The notes below the pieces were generated by a model that was given only the letters and a program-made list of their open reading frames with translations, made no database searches and had not been told where the DNA came from. From Bacteroides fragilis (GTDB taxonomy: Bacteria; Bacteroidota; Bacteroidia; Bacteroidales; Bacteroidaceae), in contig NZ_CP018937.1 in assembly GCF_002849695.1 (NCBI RefSeq), positions 3,410,001 through 3,474,000 on the forward strand: DNA of 64,000 bases. The letters are read 5' to 3'. The translations under genes were made by a program, and so were the position numbers. Position 1 is the stretch's first letter. Every line of letters begins with the position of its first letter. Positions 53,048-62,404 of the stretch are shown here, piece by piece.

Positions 53048-54682
53048 ATGATTTCAGTAGACGGATTGGCCGTGGAATTCGGCGGAACCACTTTATTTAG
53101 CGATATTTCATTTGTCATTAACGAAAAAGACCGCATCGCGCTCATGGGAAAAAACGGTGCCGGCAAAAGTACCTTGCTCAAAATTCTGGCAGGAGTACGC
53201 CAGCCTACCCGTGGCAGAATATCTGCCCCTAAAGAGTGCGTCATTGCTTATCTGCCCCAGCACCTGATGACAGAAGACGGACGGACGGTTTTCGAAGAGA
53301 CAGCGCAAGCTTTTGCCCACCTTCACGAGATGGAAGCCGAAATAGAACGTATGAACAAAGAGTTGGAAACACGCACAGATTATGAAAGCGACAGCTATAT
53401 GGAGCTAATAGAAAATGTGTCGGCCCTCAGCGAAAAGTTCTACGCCATCGATGCCACCAACTACGAAGAGGATGTAGAAAAAGCACTGCTCGGTTTAGGA
53501 TTCATGCGTGAAGACTTCCACCGGCAAACAAGTGACTTCAGTGGCGGATGGCGGATGCGCATCGAACTGGCAAAACTTTTATTGCAAAAGCCGGATGTAC
53601 TTTTACTGGACGAGCCTACCAACCATTTGGATATCGAATCCATCCAATGGCTGGAGGATTTCCTGATCAATAACGGAAAGGCGGTAATTGTCATCAGTCA
53701 CGACCGAAAATTCGTCGATAACATTACTACCCGCACCATAGAGGTGACCATGGGACGTATTTACGACTACAAAGTAAACTATTCCAAATACCTGGAATTG
53801 CGTAAAGAACGCCGCGAACAGCAACAGAAAGCCTATGAAGAACAACAGAAGTTTATCGCTGAGACAAAAGACTTCATCGAACGCTTCAAAGGTACCTACT
53901 CAAAAACACTTCAGGTACAAAGCCGTGTAAAAATGCTTGAGAAACTGGAAATACTGGAAGTGGACGAAGAAGACACATCAGCATTGCGCCTGAAGTTTCC
54001 ACCTTCCCCACGTTCGGGAAACTATCCTGTCATTATGGAGGGAGTAGGTAAAACCTATGGTGACCATGTTGTTTTCCGAAATGCCACACTTACAGTCGAA
54101 CGCGGAGATAAGGTAGCATTTGTCGGCAAAAACGGCGAAGGTAAATCAACGTTGGTAAAATGTATCATGAACGAAATAGAACATGACGGTACCCTGACGT
54201 TGGGGCACAATGTGCAGATAGGATACTTTGCGCAGAATCAGGCATCGTTACTGGACGAGAACCTGACTGTATTCCAGACTATCGATGACGTGGCCAAAGG
54301 AGAGATACGTAATAAAATACGTGACCTGCTGGGAGCATTCATGTTTGGCGGACCGGAAGAGTCGATGAAAAAAGTAAAGGTACTCTCGGGAGGTGAGCGT
54401 ACACGCCTGGCCATGATCAAGCTGTTGCTCGAACCTGTAAACCTGCTGATTCTTGACGAGCCGACCAACCACCTCGACCTGAAAACCAAAGACATCCTGA
54501 AACAGGCGCTGAAAGATTTCGATGGTACACTGATTGTAGTATCACACGACCGCGACTTCCTGGACGGGCTGGTGACCAAGGTATATGAATTTGGCAACAA
54601 AAAAGTAACAGAACACCTGTGTGGCATTTATGAATTCCTTGAAAAGAAAAAAATGGATTCGCTGCGGGAGCTGGAGAAATAA
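53048..54682 (+). CDS. ABC-F family ATPase
   Basis: The 544-residue protein has two ATP-binding cassettes: GKNGAGKST with DFSGGWRMRIELAKLL and LLDEPTNHLD, then GKNGEGKST with VLSGGERTRLAMIKLL and LILDEPTNHLD. A charged linker (residues 240-310) is the P-site tRNA interaction motif. It has no membrane segments. ABC-F proteins of this kind (YbiT/EttA/Uup group) act on the ribosome during translation; antibiotic resistance forms exist, but nothing here suggests it. Probably single gene, no strong terminator seen. Confidence 0.92.
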   Translation: MISVDGLAVEFGGTTLFSDISFVINEKDRIALMGKNGAGKSTLLKILAGVRQPTRGRISAPKECVIAYLPQHLMTEDGRTVFEETAQAFAHLHEMEAEIERMNKELETRTDYESDSYMELIENVSALSEKFYAIDATNYEEDVEKALLGLGFMREDFHRQTSDFSGGWRMRIELAKLLLQKPDVLLLDEPTNHLDIESIQWLEDFLINNGKAVIVISHDRKFVDNITTRTIEVTMGRIYDYKVNYSKYLELRKERREQQQKAYEEQQKFIAETKDFIERFKGTYSKTLQVQSRVKMLEKLEILEVDEEDTSALRLKFPPSPRSGNYPVIMEGVGKTYGDHVVFRNATLTVERGDKVAFVGKNGEGKSTLVKCIMNEIEHDGTLTLGHNVQIGYFAQNQASLLDENLTVFQTIDDVAKGEIRNKIRDLLGAFMFGGPEESMKKVKVLSGGERTRLAMIKLLLEPVNLLILDEPTNHLDLKTKDILKQALKDFDGTLIVVSHDRDFLDGLVTKVYEFGNKKVTEHLCGIYEFLEKKKMDSLRELEK

Positions 54683-54797
54683 AATTGCCGCACCTTATCT
54701 TATTTAATATTTGATAACTAACATATGGTAACTTTTACCCGTTTAATTAAAACAGAGAGGTACAAACCCCATTTTAATCAACTAAAAAAGAAACTGT

Positions 54798-55073
54798 ATG
54801 AAGAAATTAGTTTTCTGTGCTGCTTTTGTTGCAGCAATGTGCATGGCCGGTACTACTGCCCAAGCTCAGGACGTGAAAAAGAAAGAAGTCAAAAAAGAGC
54901 AATGTGACAAGAAAGACGGTAAAGCATGCTGTAAAAAGGAAGAAAAAGCATGTTGCAAAAAAGAAGCTGATAAGAAAACATCTGACGGATGCAAAGAAAA
55001 AGCCAATTGCAAAACTAAAACCGGATGTAAAGACGCCCAATGCACCAAAGACAAAGGAGGAAAGAAAAAATAA
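54798..55073 (+). CDS. Small secreted Lys/Cys-rich protein
   Basis: The 91-residue protein has a clear signal peptide (FVAAMCMAGTTAQAQ, cut after residue 24). The mature part has about 26 Lys and 10 Cys in repeats such as ACCKKEEKACCKKEADKK. The Cys-Cys pairs suggest metal binding in the periplasm. It stands 115 bases after the ABC-F gene and has its own terminator. Neighbouring genes at 55-61 kb encode a metal pump, which supports a metal role. Family not recognised. Confidence 0.75.
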   Translation: MKKLVFCAAFVAAMCMAGTTAQAQDVKKKEVKKEQCDKKDGKACCKKEEKACCKKEADKKTSDGCKEKANCKTKTGCKDAQCTKDKGGKKK

Positions 55074-55095
55074 ACGTTTCTGACGTTCTCTTCTG

Positions 55096-55137
55096 AAAAG
55101 ACAAGTAGTTATCTGCTTGTCTTTTTGTTTTTTAAGT
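55096..55137 (+). terminator. Terminator after the Lys/Cys-rich gene
   Basis: AAAAGACAAG (55096-55105) pairs with CTTGTCTTTT (55116-55125) and a T-rich tail TGTTTTTTAAG follows. This is a standard Rho-independent form. Confidence 0.85.
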
Positions 55138-55197
55138 AACACTGTTTGTTTTTTACCCGATGATAGACTATCTTTGTGGCTCAATATAAAAATAAGA

Positions 55198-55602
55198 ATG
55201 AGGAATAAACGGTACATACTCTCTTTTCTGCTCTTCATCAGCATTATTATGCTGGTGGTACCTGTCATTCCCCATCACCACCATGCCAACGGCGTGATTT
55301 GCATGAAAAACGACGTGACACCGGAACCCCAGTGTCCCAGACACCATCATCATCCGGGCAACGATTCGTGCTGCAATGACGGATGTATGACACGTCTCAA
55401 TTCGCCAACCCCATCCGTACAGGCAGACAACAGCCCTCACTATCTGTTTACTGCCATCTTATTTACGGACCTTATCATAGAGAATTTATTCAAGCCCCAA
55501 GAGCGGCGTATTAAGAATTATTACGCCTACCGGGAATCTCTTCACAGCACGGTTATCAACTGTGCCTTCGGCCTTCGTGCCCCTCCATACCCTGTTGTAT
55601 AG
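55198..55602 (+). CDS. His/Cys-rich membrane-associated protein
   Basis: The 134-residue protein begins MRNKRYILSFLLFISIIMLV, a membrane anchor or signal. A His-rich motif (PHHHHANG), PRHHHHPGND and SCCNDGCMTR follow, and a second hydrophobic stretch (about residues 80-100) comes before a basic end. Proteins of this type (DUF6769-like) precede tripartite metal pumps in Bacteroides; the family call is from memory. It likely binds metal outside the inner membrane. The ATG at 55198 is chosen over an upstream frame extension. Confidence 0.7.
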   Translation: MRNKRYILSFLLFISIIMLVVPVIPHHHHANGVICMKNDVTPEPQCPRHHHHPGNDSCCNDGCMTRLNSPTPSVQADNSPHYLFTAILFTDLIIENLFKPQERRIKNYYAYRESLHSTVINCAFGLRAPPYPVV

Positions 55603-55642
55603 GCTTATAAGCCCTATTTCGTAAGGTTAGGAATCTACTGAC

Positions 55643-55722
55643 CGTTGGTTTAAAATCAATGGGATATTCCTTTAAAACCAACGATGCCTTGTTTTTAAAC
55701 CAAAGGCATTTGGTTTAAAACC
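55643..55722 (+). repeat. Cluster of GGTTTAAAACC-like motifs and hairpins before the efflux operon
   Basis: CGTTGGTTT (55643-55651) pairs with 55675-55683 and ATGCCTT (55684-55690) pairs with 55703-55709. The motif GGTTTAAAA or its complement appears four times. It lies 50-130 bases before the cusB-type gene and could be a regulator site or a transcript end. Confidence 0.6.
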
Positions 55723-55772
55723 TACACAGATCTACTTCCCAGAATCATCAAAAGTAAAGAATTTATATCATC

Positions 55773-57011
55773 ATGAAGAAACTTATCTTTATGGGAATCC
55801 TCGGATTGTTTATCCTGGGTTCCTGCAACAGTAAATCGGGTGGCAACCACGAAGGCCATGACCATGGAACAGAAGCACATGACCACGACCATGAAGGTGA
55901 AAACCATAATCACGAAGGCGAAGATCATGAAGGGCATGATCACGAGGGTGAAGAACACAGCCAAGGTACCGAACCGGCAGCCGGACACAGTGACGAGATC
56001 ATCCTGCCGAAAGTAAAAGCTGAAGCAGCCGGAGTGAAAACAAGCGTCATCGCACCGGAAGCTTTTGAACAAGTGATAAAAACGAGCGGGCAAGTGCTGG
56101 CTGCACAGGGAGATGAATCCGTAGCGGTAGCTACTGTGGCCGGTGTCGTTAGTTTTCGCGGTAAAGTGACCGAGGGCATGAGTGTGGGCAAAGGCACTGC
56201 ATTGGTGACCATTTCATCCAGCAACATTGCCGATGGCGACCCGGTACAACGTGCCCGCATCGCCTACGAAATATCCAAGAAGGAGTACGAGCGTATGCAA
56301 GCACTTGTAAAAAACAAAATCGTATCCGACAAAGAGTTTGCACAAGCAGAACAAAATTATGAAAATGCCCGTATCAGTTATGAAGCACTTGCCAAGAATC
56401 ATTCGGCAGGCGGACAAGCTGTGGTTTCCCCTATTGCCGGATTCGTAAAGAATATCCTGGTGAAAGAAGGAGATTACGTGACCATCGGCCAGCCATTGGT
56501 CAGCGTTACACAGAACCGCCGTCTCTTCCTGCGAGCCGAAGTTTCGGAGAAATACTATCCGTCTCTGCGCACCATCGGTTCGGCCAATTTCAAGACACCA
56601 TATGATGATAAAGTATACGAACTGAAAGGATTGAACGGCCGCCTTTTGTCATTCGGCAAATCAGCCGGCGACAATTCATTTTACGTGCCGGTCACTTTCG
56701 AATTCGACAATAAGGGTGACATCATTCCGGGTTCGTTCGTTGAAGTATACCTGCTGTCGTCACCCATGGAAAACGTGATATCGCTTCCACGCACCGCACT
56801 AACCGAAGAACAGGGCCTATTCTTCGTCTATCTGCAACTGGATGAAGAAGGATATAAGAAACAGGAAGTCACCCTCGGAGCCGATAACGGCAAGAGCGTA
56901 CAGATACTTTCGGGTGTTAAAGCCGGTGACCGGGTAGTGACCCAAGGTGCTTATCAGGTAAAACTGGCTTCAGCAAGCAACGCAATACCTGCACACAGTC
57001 ACGAACATTAA
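55773..57011 (+). CDS. cusB: RND efflux periplasmic adaptor (CusB/CzcB type)
   Basis: The 412-residue lipoprotein has the lipobox LFILGSC with Cys18. A His/Glu-rich stretch of about 45 residues (NHEGHDHGTEAHDHDHEGEN and on) probably binds metal. The membrane-fusion fold follows: barrel-sandwich parts AAGVKTSVIAPEAFEQVIKT, SFRGKVTEGMSVGKGTALVT and GFVKNILVKEGDYVTIGQPL, with a hairpin of heptads between. It links the RND pump to the outer-membrane channel. Metal specificity (Cu/Ag or Zn/Co/Cd) cannot be fixed. Confidence 0.9.
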   Translation: MKKLIFMGILGLFILGSCNSKSGGNHEGHDHGTEAHDHDHEGENHNHEGEDHEGHDHEGEEHSQGTEPAAGHSDEIILPKVKAEAAGVKTSVIAPEAFEQVIKTSGQVLAAQGDESVAVATVAGVVSFRGKVTEGMSVGKGTALVTISSSNIADGDPVQRARIAYEISKKEYERMQALVKNKIVSDKEFAQAEQNYENARISYEALAKNHSAGGQAVVSPIAGFVKNILVKEGDYVTIGQPLVSVTQNRRLFLRAEVSEKYYPSLRTIGSANFKTPYDDKVYELKGLNGRLLSFGKSAGDNSFYVPVTFEFDNKGDIIPGSFVEVYLLSSPMENVISLPRTALTEEQGLFFVYLQLDEEGYKKQEVTLGADNGKSVQILSGVKAGDRVVTQGAYQVKLASASNAIPAHSHEH

Positions 57012-57087
57012 AAGATTTACGATTGGAAGATTTACAATCGAAGTAAATCCGGCAATCATAGGTTACAAACTATAAACAAAGAATATT

Positions 57088-60000
57088 GTGTTAAATAAAA
57101 TCATACATTTCTCTCTTCAGAACCGTATCCTGGTGCTTGTAGCCTCGGTACTGTTGCTGATTGGCGGAACTTATACCGCCATGCATACCGAAGTAGACGT
57201 GTTCCCCGATCTCAATGCCCCGACGGTGGTCATTATGACCGAAGCCAACGGTATGGCAGCCGAAGAGGTGGAACAACTCGTGACTTTTCCCGTAGAAACA
57301 GCCGTAAACGGTGCCACCGGTGTGCGCCGTGTACGTTCGTCTTCGACCAACGGATTCTCTGTCGTATGGGTAGAATTCGACTGGGGAACCGACATATACC
57401 TCGCCCGCCAGATTGTAAGCGAAAAGCTGGCTATCGTAGGCGAAGAACTTCCTTCGAATGTAGGTAAACCGACACTGGGACCACAGTCGTCTATTCTGGG
57501 TGAAGTCCTGATTATCGGATTAACAGCCGACTCGACTTCCATGCTCGACCTGCGCACCATTGCCGACTGGACCATCCGTCCGCGCCTGCTCTCTACCGGA
57601 GGTGTAGCACAGGTAGCCGTATTGGGAGGTGAATTGAAAGAATATCAGATTCAACTCGATCCGGAACGTATGCGTCATTACGGTGTATCGATGAACGAGG
57701 TGATGACCGTCACCCGGGGAATGAACCTGAATGCAAACGGAGGAGTACTTTACGAGTATGGCAACGAGTACATTGTACGCGGCGTACTTTCTACCGCCAA
57801 AGTAGATCAGTTGGGCAAAGCAGTGGTAAAAAGCATCAATAGCGTACCCGTACTGCTGGAAGACATAGCCGATGTCCGGATTGGCCCGAAAGCTCCCAAA
57901 CTGGGTACCGCCTCGGAAAGAGGAAAACCCGCAGTACTGATGACCGTCACCAAACAACCTTCCACCAGTACGTTGGAACTGACCGATAAACTGGAAGCTT
58001 CACTGAAAGACCTGCAAAAGAATCTGCCACCGGATGTAAAGGTATCTACCGACATTTTCCGCCAGAGCCGTTTCATCGAGAGTTCCATCAGCAATGTAAA
58101 GAAGTCACTCTTTGAGGGCGGCATCTTTGTAGTCATCGTCTTGTTCCTGTTCCTTGCCAATGTTCGGACTACGATCATTTCACTGGTGACACTGCCTCTC
58201 TCACTGCTTGTCTCCATCCTTACCTTACACTTCATGGGACTGACCATCAATACCATGAGTCTGGGAGGTATGGCCATCGCCATCGGTTCGCTGGTGGACG
58301 ACGCCATTGTCGATGTAGAAAACGTATACAAACGGTTGCGTGAGAACCGCCTCCTGCCCGAGAGTGAACGCCTTTCGGTTATCCAGGTGGTATTCAACGC
58401 TTCCAAAGAGGTTCGTATGCCTATCCTGAACTCTACGCTGATTATTGTCGTCAGCTTTGTGCCTCTCTTCTTCCTCTCCGGTATGGAAGGACGCATGCTG
58501 GTTCCGCTGGGCATTGCCTTCATCGTAGCATTATTTGCCTCGACGATAGTGGCATTGACACTGACCCCGGTACTTTGCTCTTATCTGCTGGGTAAAGACA
58601 AAGGGGACAAACTCCCGAAAGAGGCCCTCGTAGCGCGCTGGATGAAAGGAGGGTATGAAAAAGCACTGACTTGGGTATTATCCCACAAACGCGTAACTTT
58701 GGGAAGCACCATCGGGCTATTCATCATCGCTCTGGGATTCTTCTTCACTTTGGGACGCTCGTTCCTTCCGCCGTTCAACGAGGGGTCGTTCACTATCAAC
58801 ATCAGTTCGTTGCCGGGTATCTCACTCGAAGAGAGCGATAAGATGGGACACCGTGCCGAGGAACTTCTGCTATCCATCCCCGAGATACAGACAGTGGCCC
58901 GCAAGACCGGACGTGCCGAACTGGACGAACATGCCTTAGGTGTGAACGTATCGGAAATAGAAGCGCCATTCGAACTGAAAGACCGCTCGCGTACCGAACT
59001 GATGGCGGATGTACGAGAGAAATTAGGTACCATCACCGGAGCAAATATCGAAATAGGACAGCCCATCAGCCATCGTATCGACGCTATGCTCAGTGGTACC
59101 AAAGCCAATATCGCCATCAAACTGTTCGGTGACGACCTGAACAAGATGTTCTCTCTGGGCAACCAGATAAAAGGGGCTATCGGCAACATTCCGGGCATCG
59201 CCGACCTAAACGTAGAACAACAGATCGAACGTCCGCAATTAAAGATCACCCCCAAACGGGAAATGCTGGCTAAATATGGCATTACTCTGCCGGAATTCTC
59301 TGAATATATTAATGTGGCATTGGCCGGTGAAGTGATTTCGCAAGTATACGAACAGGGTAAGAGCTTCGACCTGATTGTGAAAGTGGAAAACAGTTTCCGT
59401 GACGAAGCCGAAAAGATACGCAACCTGATGGTAGACACACAGGACGGAAAGAAAGTGCCATTGAGTTACATTGCCGACGTAGTTTCGGCTATGGGGCCGA
59501 ATACCATCAACCGCGAAAACGTAAAACGCAAAATCGTTATCTCTGCCAACGTAGCCGATCGTGATTTGCGAAGTGTGGTAAATGATATTCAAAAGCAGGT
59601 GGACGAACAAATCAAGCTCCCCGAAGGTTATCACATCGAATACGGCGGACAATTTGAAAGCGAGCAGGCAGCCAGCCGCACTCTGGCACTGACCTCATTC
59701 ATGTCCATTGTAGTGATCTTCTTGCTGCTGTATCATGAGTTCCGCAGCGTGAAGGAGTCGGCGGTCATCCTGATAAACCTGCCTCTGGCACTGATCGGAG
59801 GTGTGTTTGCCTTGCTGATCACAACGGGAGAAATCAGCATCCCGGCCATCATCGGTTTCATTTCGCTGTTTGGTATCGCCACGCGTAACGGTATGTTGCT
59901 TATCAGCCATTACAACCACCTGCAACAGGTAGAAGGATTGGGAGTATACGACAGCGTTATCCGTGGATCACTCGACCGTCTGAACCCGATTGTAATGACA

Positions 60001-60174
60001 GCCCTCTCGTCCGCTCTGGCACTGATACCGCTGGCATTAAGCGGAAGTCTGCCCGGTAACGAAATTCAAAGTCCGATGGCAAAGGTAATCCTGGGCGGTC
60101 TGTTGACTTCGACTTTCCTGAACGGATTTATTATCCCGATTGTTTATCTGATGATGAACGGAAAAAGAAAATAA
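57088..60174 (+). CDS. cusA: Heavy-metal efflux RND pump (CusA/CzcA family)
   Basis: The 1028-residue inner-membrane protein has 12 helices and two large periplasmic loops. FPDLNAPTVVIMTEANGMAA at the N-terminus and MAIGSLVDDAIVDVENVYKR in helix 4 (proton relay acidic residues) are typical of the HME family. IDAMLSGTKANIAIKLFGDD in the second loop resembles CusA's metal site. It starts with a GTG at 57088, 76 bases after cusB. It would export metal from periplasm and cytoplasm through the TolC-type partner. HME subtype is not assigned. Confidence 0.93.
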   Translation: MLNKIIHFSLQNRILVLVASVLLLIGGTYTAMHTEVDVFPDLNAPTVVIMTEANGMAAEEVEQLVTFPVETAVNGATGVRRVRSSSTNGFSVVWVEFDWGTDIYLARQIVSEKLAIVGEELPSNVGKPTLGPQSSILGEVLIIGLTADSTSMLDLRTIADWTIRPRLLSTGGVAQVAVLGGELKEYQIQLDPERMRHYGVSMNEVMTVTRGMNLNANGGVLYEYGNEYIVRGVLSTAKVDQLGKAVVKSINSVPVLLEDIADVRIGPKAPKLGTASERGKPAVLMTVTKQPSTSTLELTDKLEASLKDLQKNLPPDVKVSTDIFRQSRFIESSISNVKKSLFEGGIFVVIVLFLFLANVRTTIISLVTLPLSLLVSILTLHFMGLTINTMSLGGMAIAIGSLVDDAIVDVENVYKRLRENRLLPESERLSVIQVVFNASKEVRMPILNSTLIIVVSFVPLFFLSGMEGRMLVPLGIAFIVALFASTIVALTLTPVLCSYLLGKDKGDKLPKEALVARWMKGGYEKALTWVLSHKRVTLGSTIGLFIIALGFFFTLGRSFLPPFNEGSFTINISSLPGISLEESDKMGHRAEELLLSIPEIQTVARKTGRAELDEHALGVNVSEIEAPFELKDRSRTELMADVREKLGTITGANIEIGQPISHRIDAMLSGTKANIAIKLFGDDLNKMFSLGNQIKGAIGNIPGIADLNVEQQIERPQLKITPKREMLAKYGITLPEFSEYINVALAGEVISQVYEQGKSFDLIVKVENSFRDEAEKIRNLMVDTQDGKKVPLSYIADVVSAMGPNTINRENVKRKIVISANVADRDLRSVVNDIQKQVDEQIKLPEGYHIEYGGQFESEQAASRTLALTSFMSIVVIFLLLYHEFRSVKESAVILINLPLALIGGVFALLITTGEISIPAIIGFISLFGIATRNGMLLISHYNHLQQVEGLGVYDSVIRGSLDRLNPIVMTALSSALALIPLALSGSLPGNEIQSPMAKVILGGLLTSTFLNGFIIPIVYLMMNGKRK

Positions 60175-60208
60175 TAAAAGGCCTCACTCCTGAGAGTGTG
60201 TCATCATG

Positions 60209-60244
60209 CACCACAGATGTGGAACTCTGTGATACTCTGTGGTG
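60209..60244. repeat. Dispersed Bacteroides palindromic repeat, copy 3 (short)
   Basis: CACCACAGA (60209-60217) pairs with TCTGTGGTG (60236-60244). It shares the CACCAC(A/G)GA ends of copies 1 and 4 but lacks the longer centre. It sits between cusA and the TolC-like gene. Confidence 0.6.
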
Positions 60245-60299
60245 AATACGAATTTCGATATACCCTCAGAGATGTGAAGCCATAAACCCCAATAATCAT

Positions 60300-61478
60300 A
60301 TGAAACGAATAACCATACTTGCCGCCACCCTCTTTGCGCTATCCGGATTGCAGGCACAAACCGGTATAGACGGGGTACTGCGCAACATCGAAACCAATAA
60401 TAAAGAGTTGCAAGCCAACGCACAATTGATTGCCTCACAGAAGCTGGAAGCCCGGACGGACAATAATCTGCCTGACCCTACCCTTTCGTATGCCCATTTG
60501 TGGAACAACAAAGATAAGAATAATACGATCGGTGAGCTTGTAGTCTCCCAGAGTTTCGACTTTCCGAGCCTGTATGCCACCCGCAATCAACTGAACCGAC
60601 TGAAGTCCGGTGCTTTTGACGGGCAAAAAAATGTATTCCGCCAAAGTATCCTGTTACAGGCTAAAGATGTTTGTCTGGATATCATCATGTTGCGCAAGCA
60701 ACAACAGATACTGGCAGAACGTTTGCGAAACGCCGAGGAGCTATCTGCCATGTATGCCAAACGTTTGCAAACAGGAGATGCCAACGTGATCGAAACCAAT
60801 AAGATCAATCTGGAACTGCTGAACGTGAAAACAGAAGCATCGTTAAACGAAACGGCCCTTCGGAATAAAATACAGGAGCTGACGGCACTGAACGGAAACA
60901 TACCGGTCGTGTTTGAAGACTCCGACTATCCGGCTGTTATCTTTCCTACCAATTACGAAGAACTGAAAACGGAAGTTCTGGCATCGGACTACACACTGCA
61001 GGCTCTCAACAGTGAAAGTGCCGCCGCCCGCAAACAAATCTCAGTCAACAAATCGCAATGGCTTCCGAAGCTGGAACTGGGATACCGTCGGAATACCGAA
61101 TCGGGCGAGCCTTTCAACGGAGTTGTCGTAGGTTTCTCATTCCCCCTGTTCGAGAACCGCAACAAAGTGAAGATAGCCAAAGCACAGTCACTGAACATCG
61201 ACTTGCAACGGGCCAATACTTCGGTACAGGTGGAATCGGAACTGACACAACTTTACCGCGAAGCCCACACACTACGTACTTCAATGGAAGAATACGAGAA
61301 AACCTTTCAGGCACAACAGGATTTATCTTTGCTGAAACAAGCACTGACAGGCGGACAAATCAGTATGATAGAATATTTTGTAGAAGTATCGGTAGTATAT
61401 CAGAGCAAACAGAACTATCTGCAACTGGAGAACCAGTATCAGAAGGCCATGGCAAAGATATATAAGAATAAACTATAA
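60300..61478 (+). CDS. cusC: TolC-family outer-membrane channel of the metal pump
   Basis: The 392-residue protein has a signal peptide ending at QAQ near residue 20 and two outer-membrane-efflux repeats of long helices and short strands, e.g. DGVLRNIETNNKELQANAQL and LELGYRRNTESGEPFNGVVV. It is shorter than E. coli TolC but usual for CzcC-type channels. Together with the adaptor and RND pump it completes the tripartite exporter. The gene symbols cusA/B/C are used by homology only. Confidence 0.88.
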   Translation: MKRITILAATLFALSGLQAQTGIDGVLRNIETNNKELQANAQLIASQKLEARTDNNLPDPTLSYAHLWNNKDKNNTIGELVVSQSFDFPSLYATRNQLNRLKSGAFDGQKNVFRQSILLQAKDVCLDIIMLRKQQQILAERLRNAEELSAMYAKRLQTGDANVIETNKINLELLNVKTEASLNETALRNKIQELTALNGNIPVVFEDSDYPAVIFPTNYEELKTEVLASDYTLQALNSESAAARKQISVNKSQWLPKLELGYRRNTESGEPFNGVVVGFSFPLFENRNKVKIAKAQSLNIDLQRANTSVQVESELTQLYREAHTLRTSMEEYEKTFQAQQDLSLLKQALTGGQISMIEYFVEVSVVYQSKQNYLQLENQYQKAMAKIYKNKL

Positions 61479-61499
61479 GAGTTGAGTTGCCCCCTTTTC

Positions 61500-61588
61500 A
61501 CCACAGATTACGCAGATTAACATAGATTGAATTGCAAGTTGTTGATTATCAAAATGAATTATCTATGAGAATCTGTGTAGTCCGTGGT
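61500..61588. repeat. Dispersed Bacteroides palindromic repeat, copy 4
   Basis: Arms 61500-61518 and 61570-61588 match at 16 of 19, and all mismatches are transitions. The centre AAGTTGTTGATTATCA is the reverse complement of that in copy 1 apart from one base. It lies in the convergent gap after the efflux operon. Confidence 0.75.
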
Positions 61589-61622
61589 AAAAAAGGCTTT
61601 TGACACCTCAACTGAAAGTCCG

Positions 61623-62369
61623 TCAGAATATCCGATAAGATAACTGGAAGTTCAGTACGGGATAAGCCTTAAAGTTTTTCAGGAATTTATTGAAACGGCT
61701 CAGTTCCTGGTCAACTGCATCTTCCACGATCTTTCCGGTAGTTGCTTCAATCTTCGGATTGCCATGGAACATAGCTCCCAATTCGAACTTGAAACCTACG
61801 CGTGAGTGAGCCACCGAACGCCCGAATCCGAGTCCGACGTAAGGCTTCACGGCATTGGTTTTCAGAGCAGCTTCCACACGTCCGTCCGCTCCCGGCTCGA
61901 TGATAATATCTCCCACCTCAATCCGTTCGTCTGTCTCACCCAACACTTTCAGGATGGACGATGTTCCGAAAAGCAGTCCGGCAGTCACATGGAAGACTGA
62001 TCTTCTGAACGGGAAATAATCAAGCAACACCATTCCGTTTGCCATATTTGCTTTGGCCTTCAAAGGAACCGTATAATATCTATCCGGATCCTCATTACCG
62101 ACACGGGCATTTGCCGGCAACGGACCTTCATAGGTTCCGTCATAATCATAATTATAATTGAACTTCAACAAAGAGAATCCGGCACGAAGTCCCAGATAAT
62201 CGTTCAACGGAGCGGCCACCTGCAATCCTCCTCCCAGTGTTCCCGCATTCAGCGAAACAGATAAATGACTGAAAGGTTTTACCCTTTCCGTACCAGTCTG
62301 AGCCATAGCTGGGACACCTATACTAAAAGCAACCAGCCAGACCAAAAGATGATAAAAGTTTGTTTTCAT
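61623..62369 (-). CDS. Putative outer-membrane beta-barrel protein
   Basis: The 248-residue protein has a signal peptide (YHLLVWLVAFSIGVPAMAQ, cut near residue 24). Alternating hydrophobic strands and glycine turns follow, such as LSVSLNAGTLGGGLQVAAPL, NDYLGLRAGFSLLKFNYNYD and KPYVGLGFGRSVAHSRVGFK. It ends in a final aromatic strand (NFQLSYRIF), the outer-membrane insertion signal. No clear family beyond a general OmpA-like/Bacteroidetes barrel is recognised. The ATG at 62369 is set by the signal peptide; a longer frame reaches 62453. Confidence 0.75.
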   Translation of the reverse strand: MKTNFYHLLVWLVAFSIGVPAMAQTGTERVKPFSHLSVSLNAGTLGGGLQVAAPLNDYLGLRAGFSLLKFNYNYDYDGTYEGPLPANARVGNEDPDRYYTVPLKAKANMANGMVLLDYFPFRRSVFHVTAGLLFGTSSILKVLGETDERIEVGDIIIEPGADGRVEAALKTNAVKPYVGLGFGRSVAHSRVGFKFELGAMFHGNPKIEATTGKIVEDAVDQELSRFNKFLKNFKAYPVLNFQLSYRIF

Positions 62370-62404
62370 TAATAAGCTTGTTTGTGTGAATATTGAGTGA
62401 ACTA

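Noticed and set aside
53048..54682. ABC-F gene as an antibiotic-resistance determinant
   Set aside because: It resembles housekeeping ABC-F proteins and has no resistance genes or mobile context around it.
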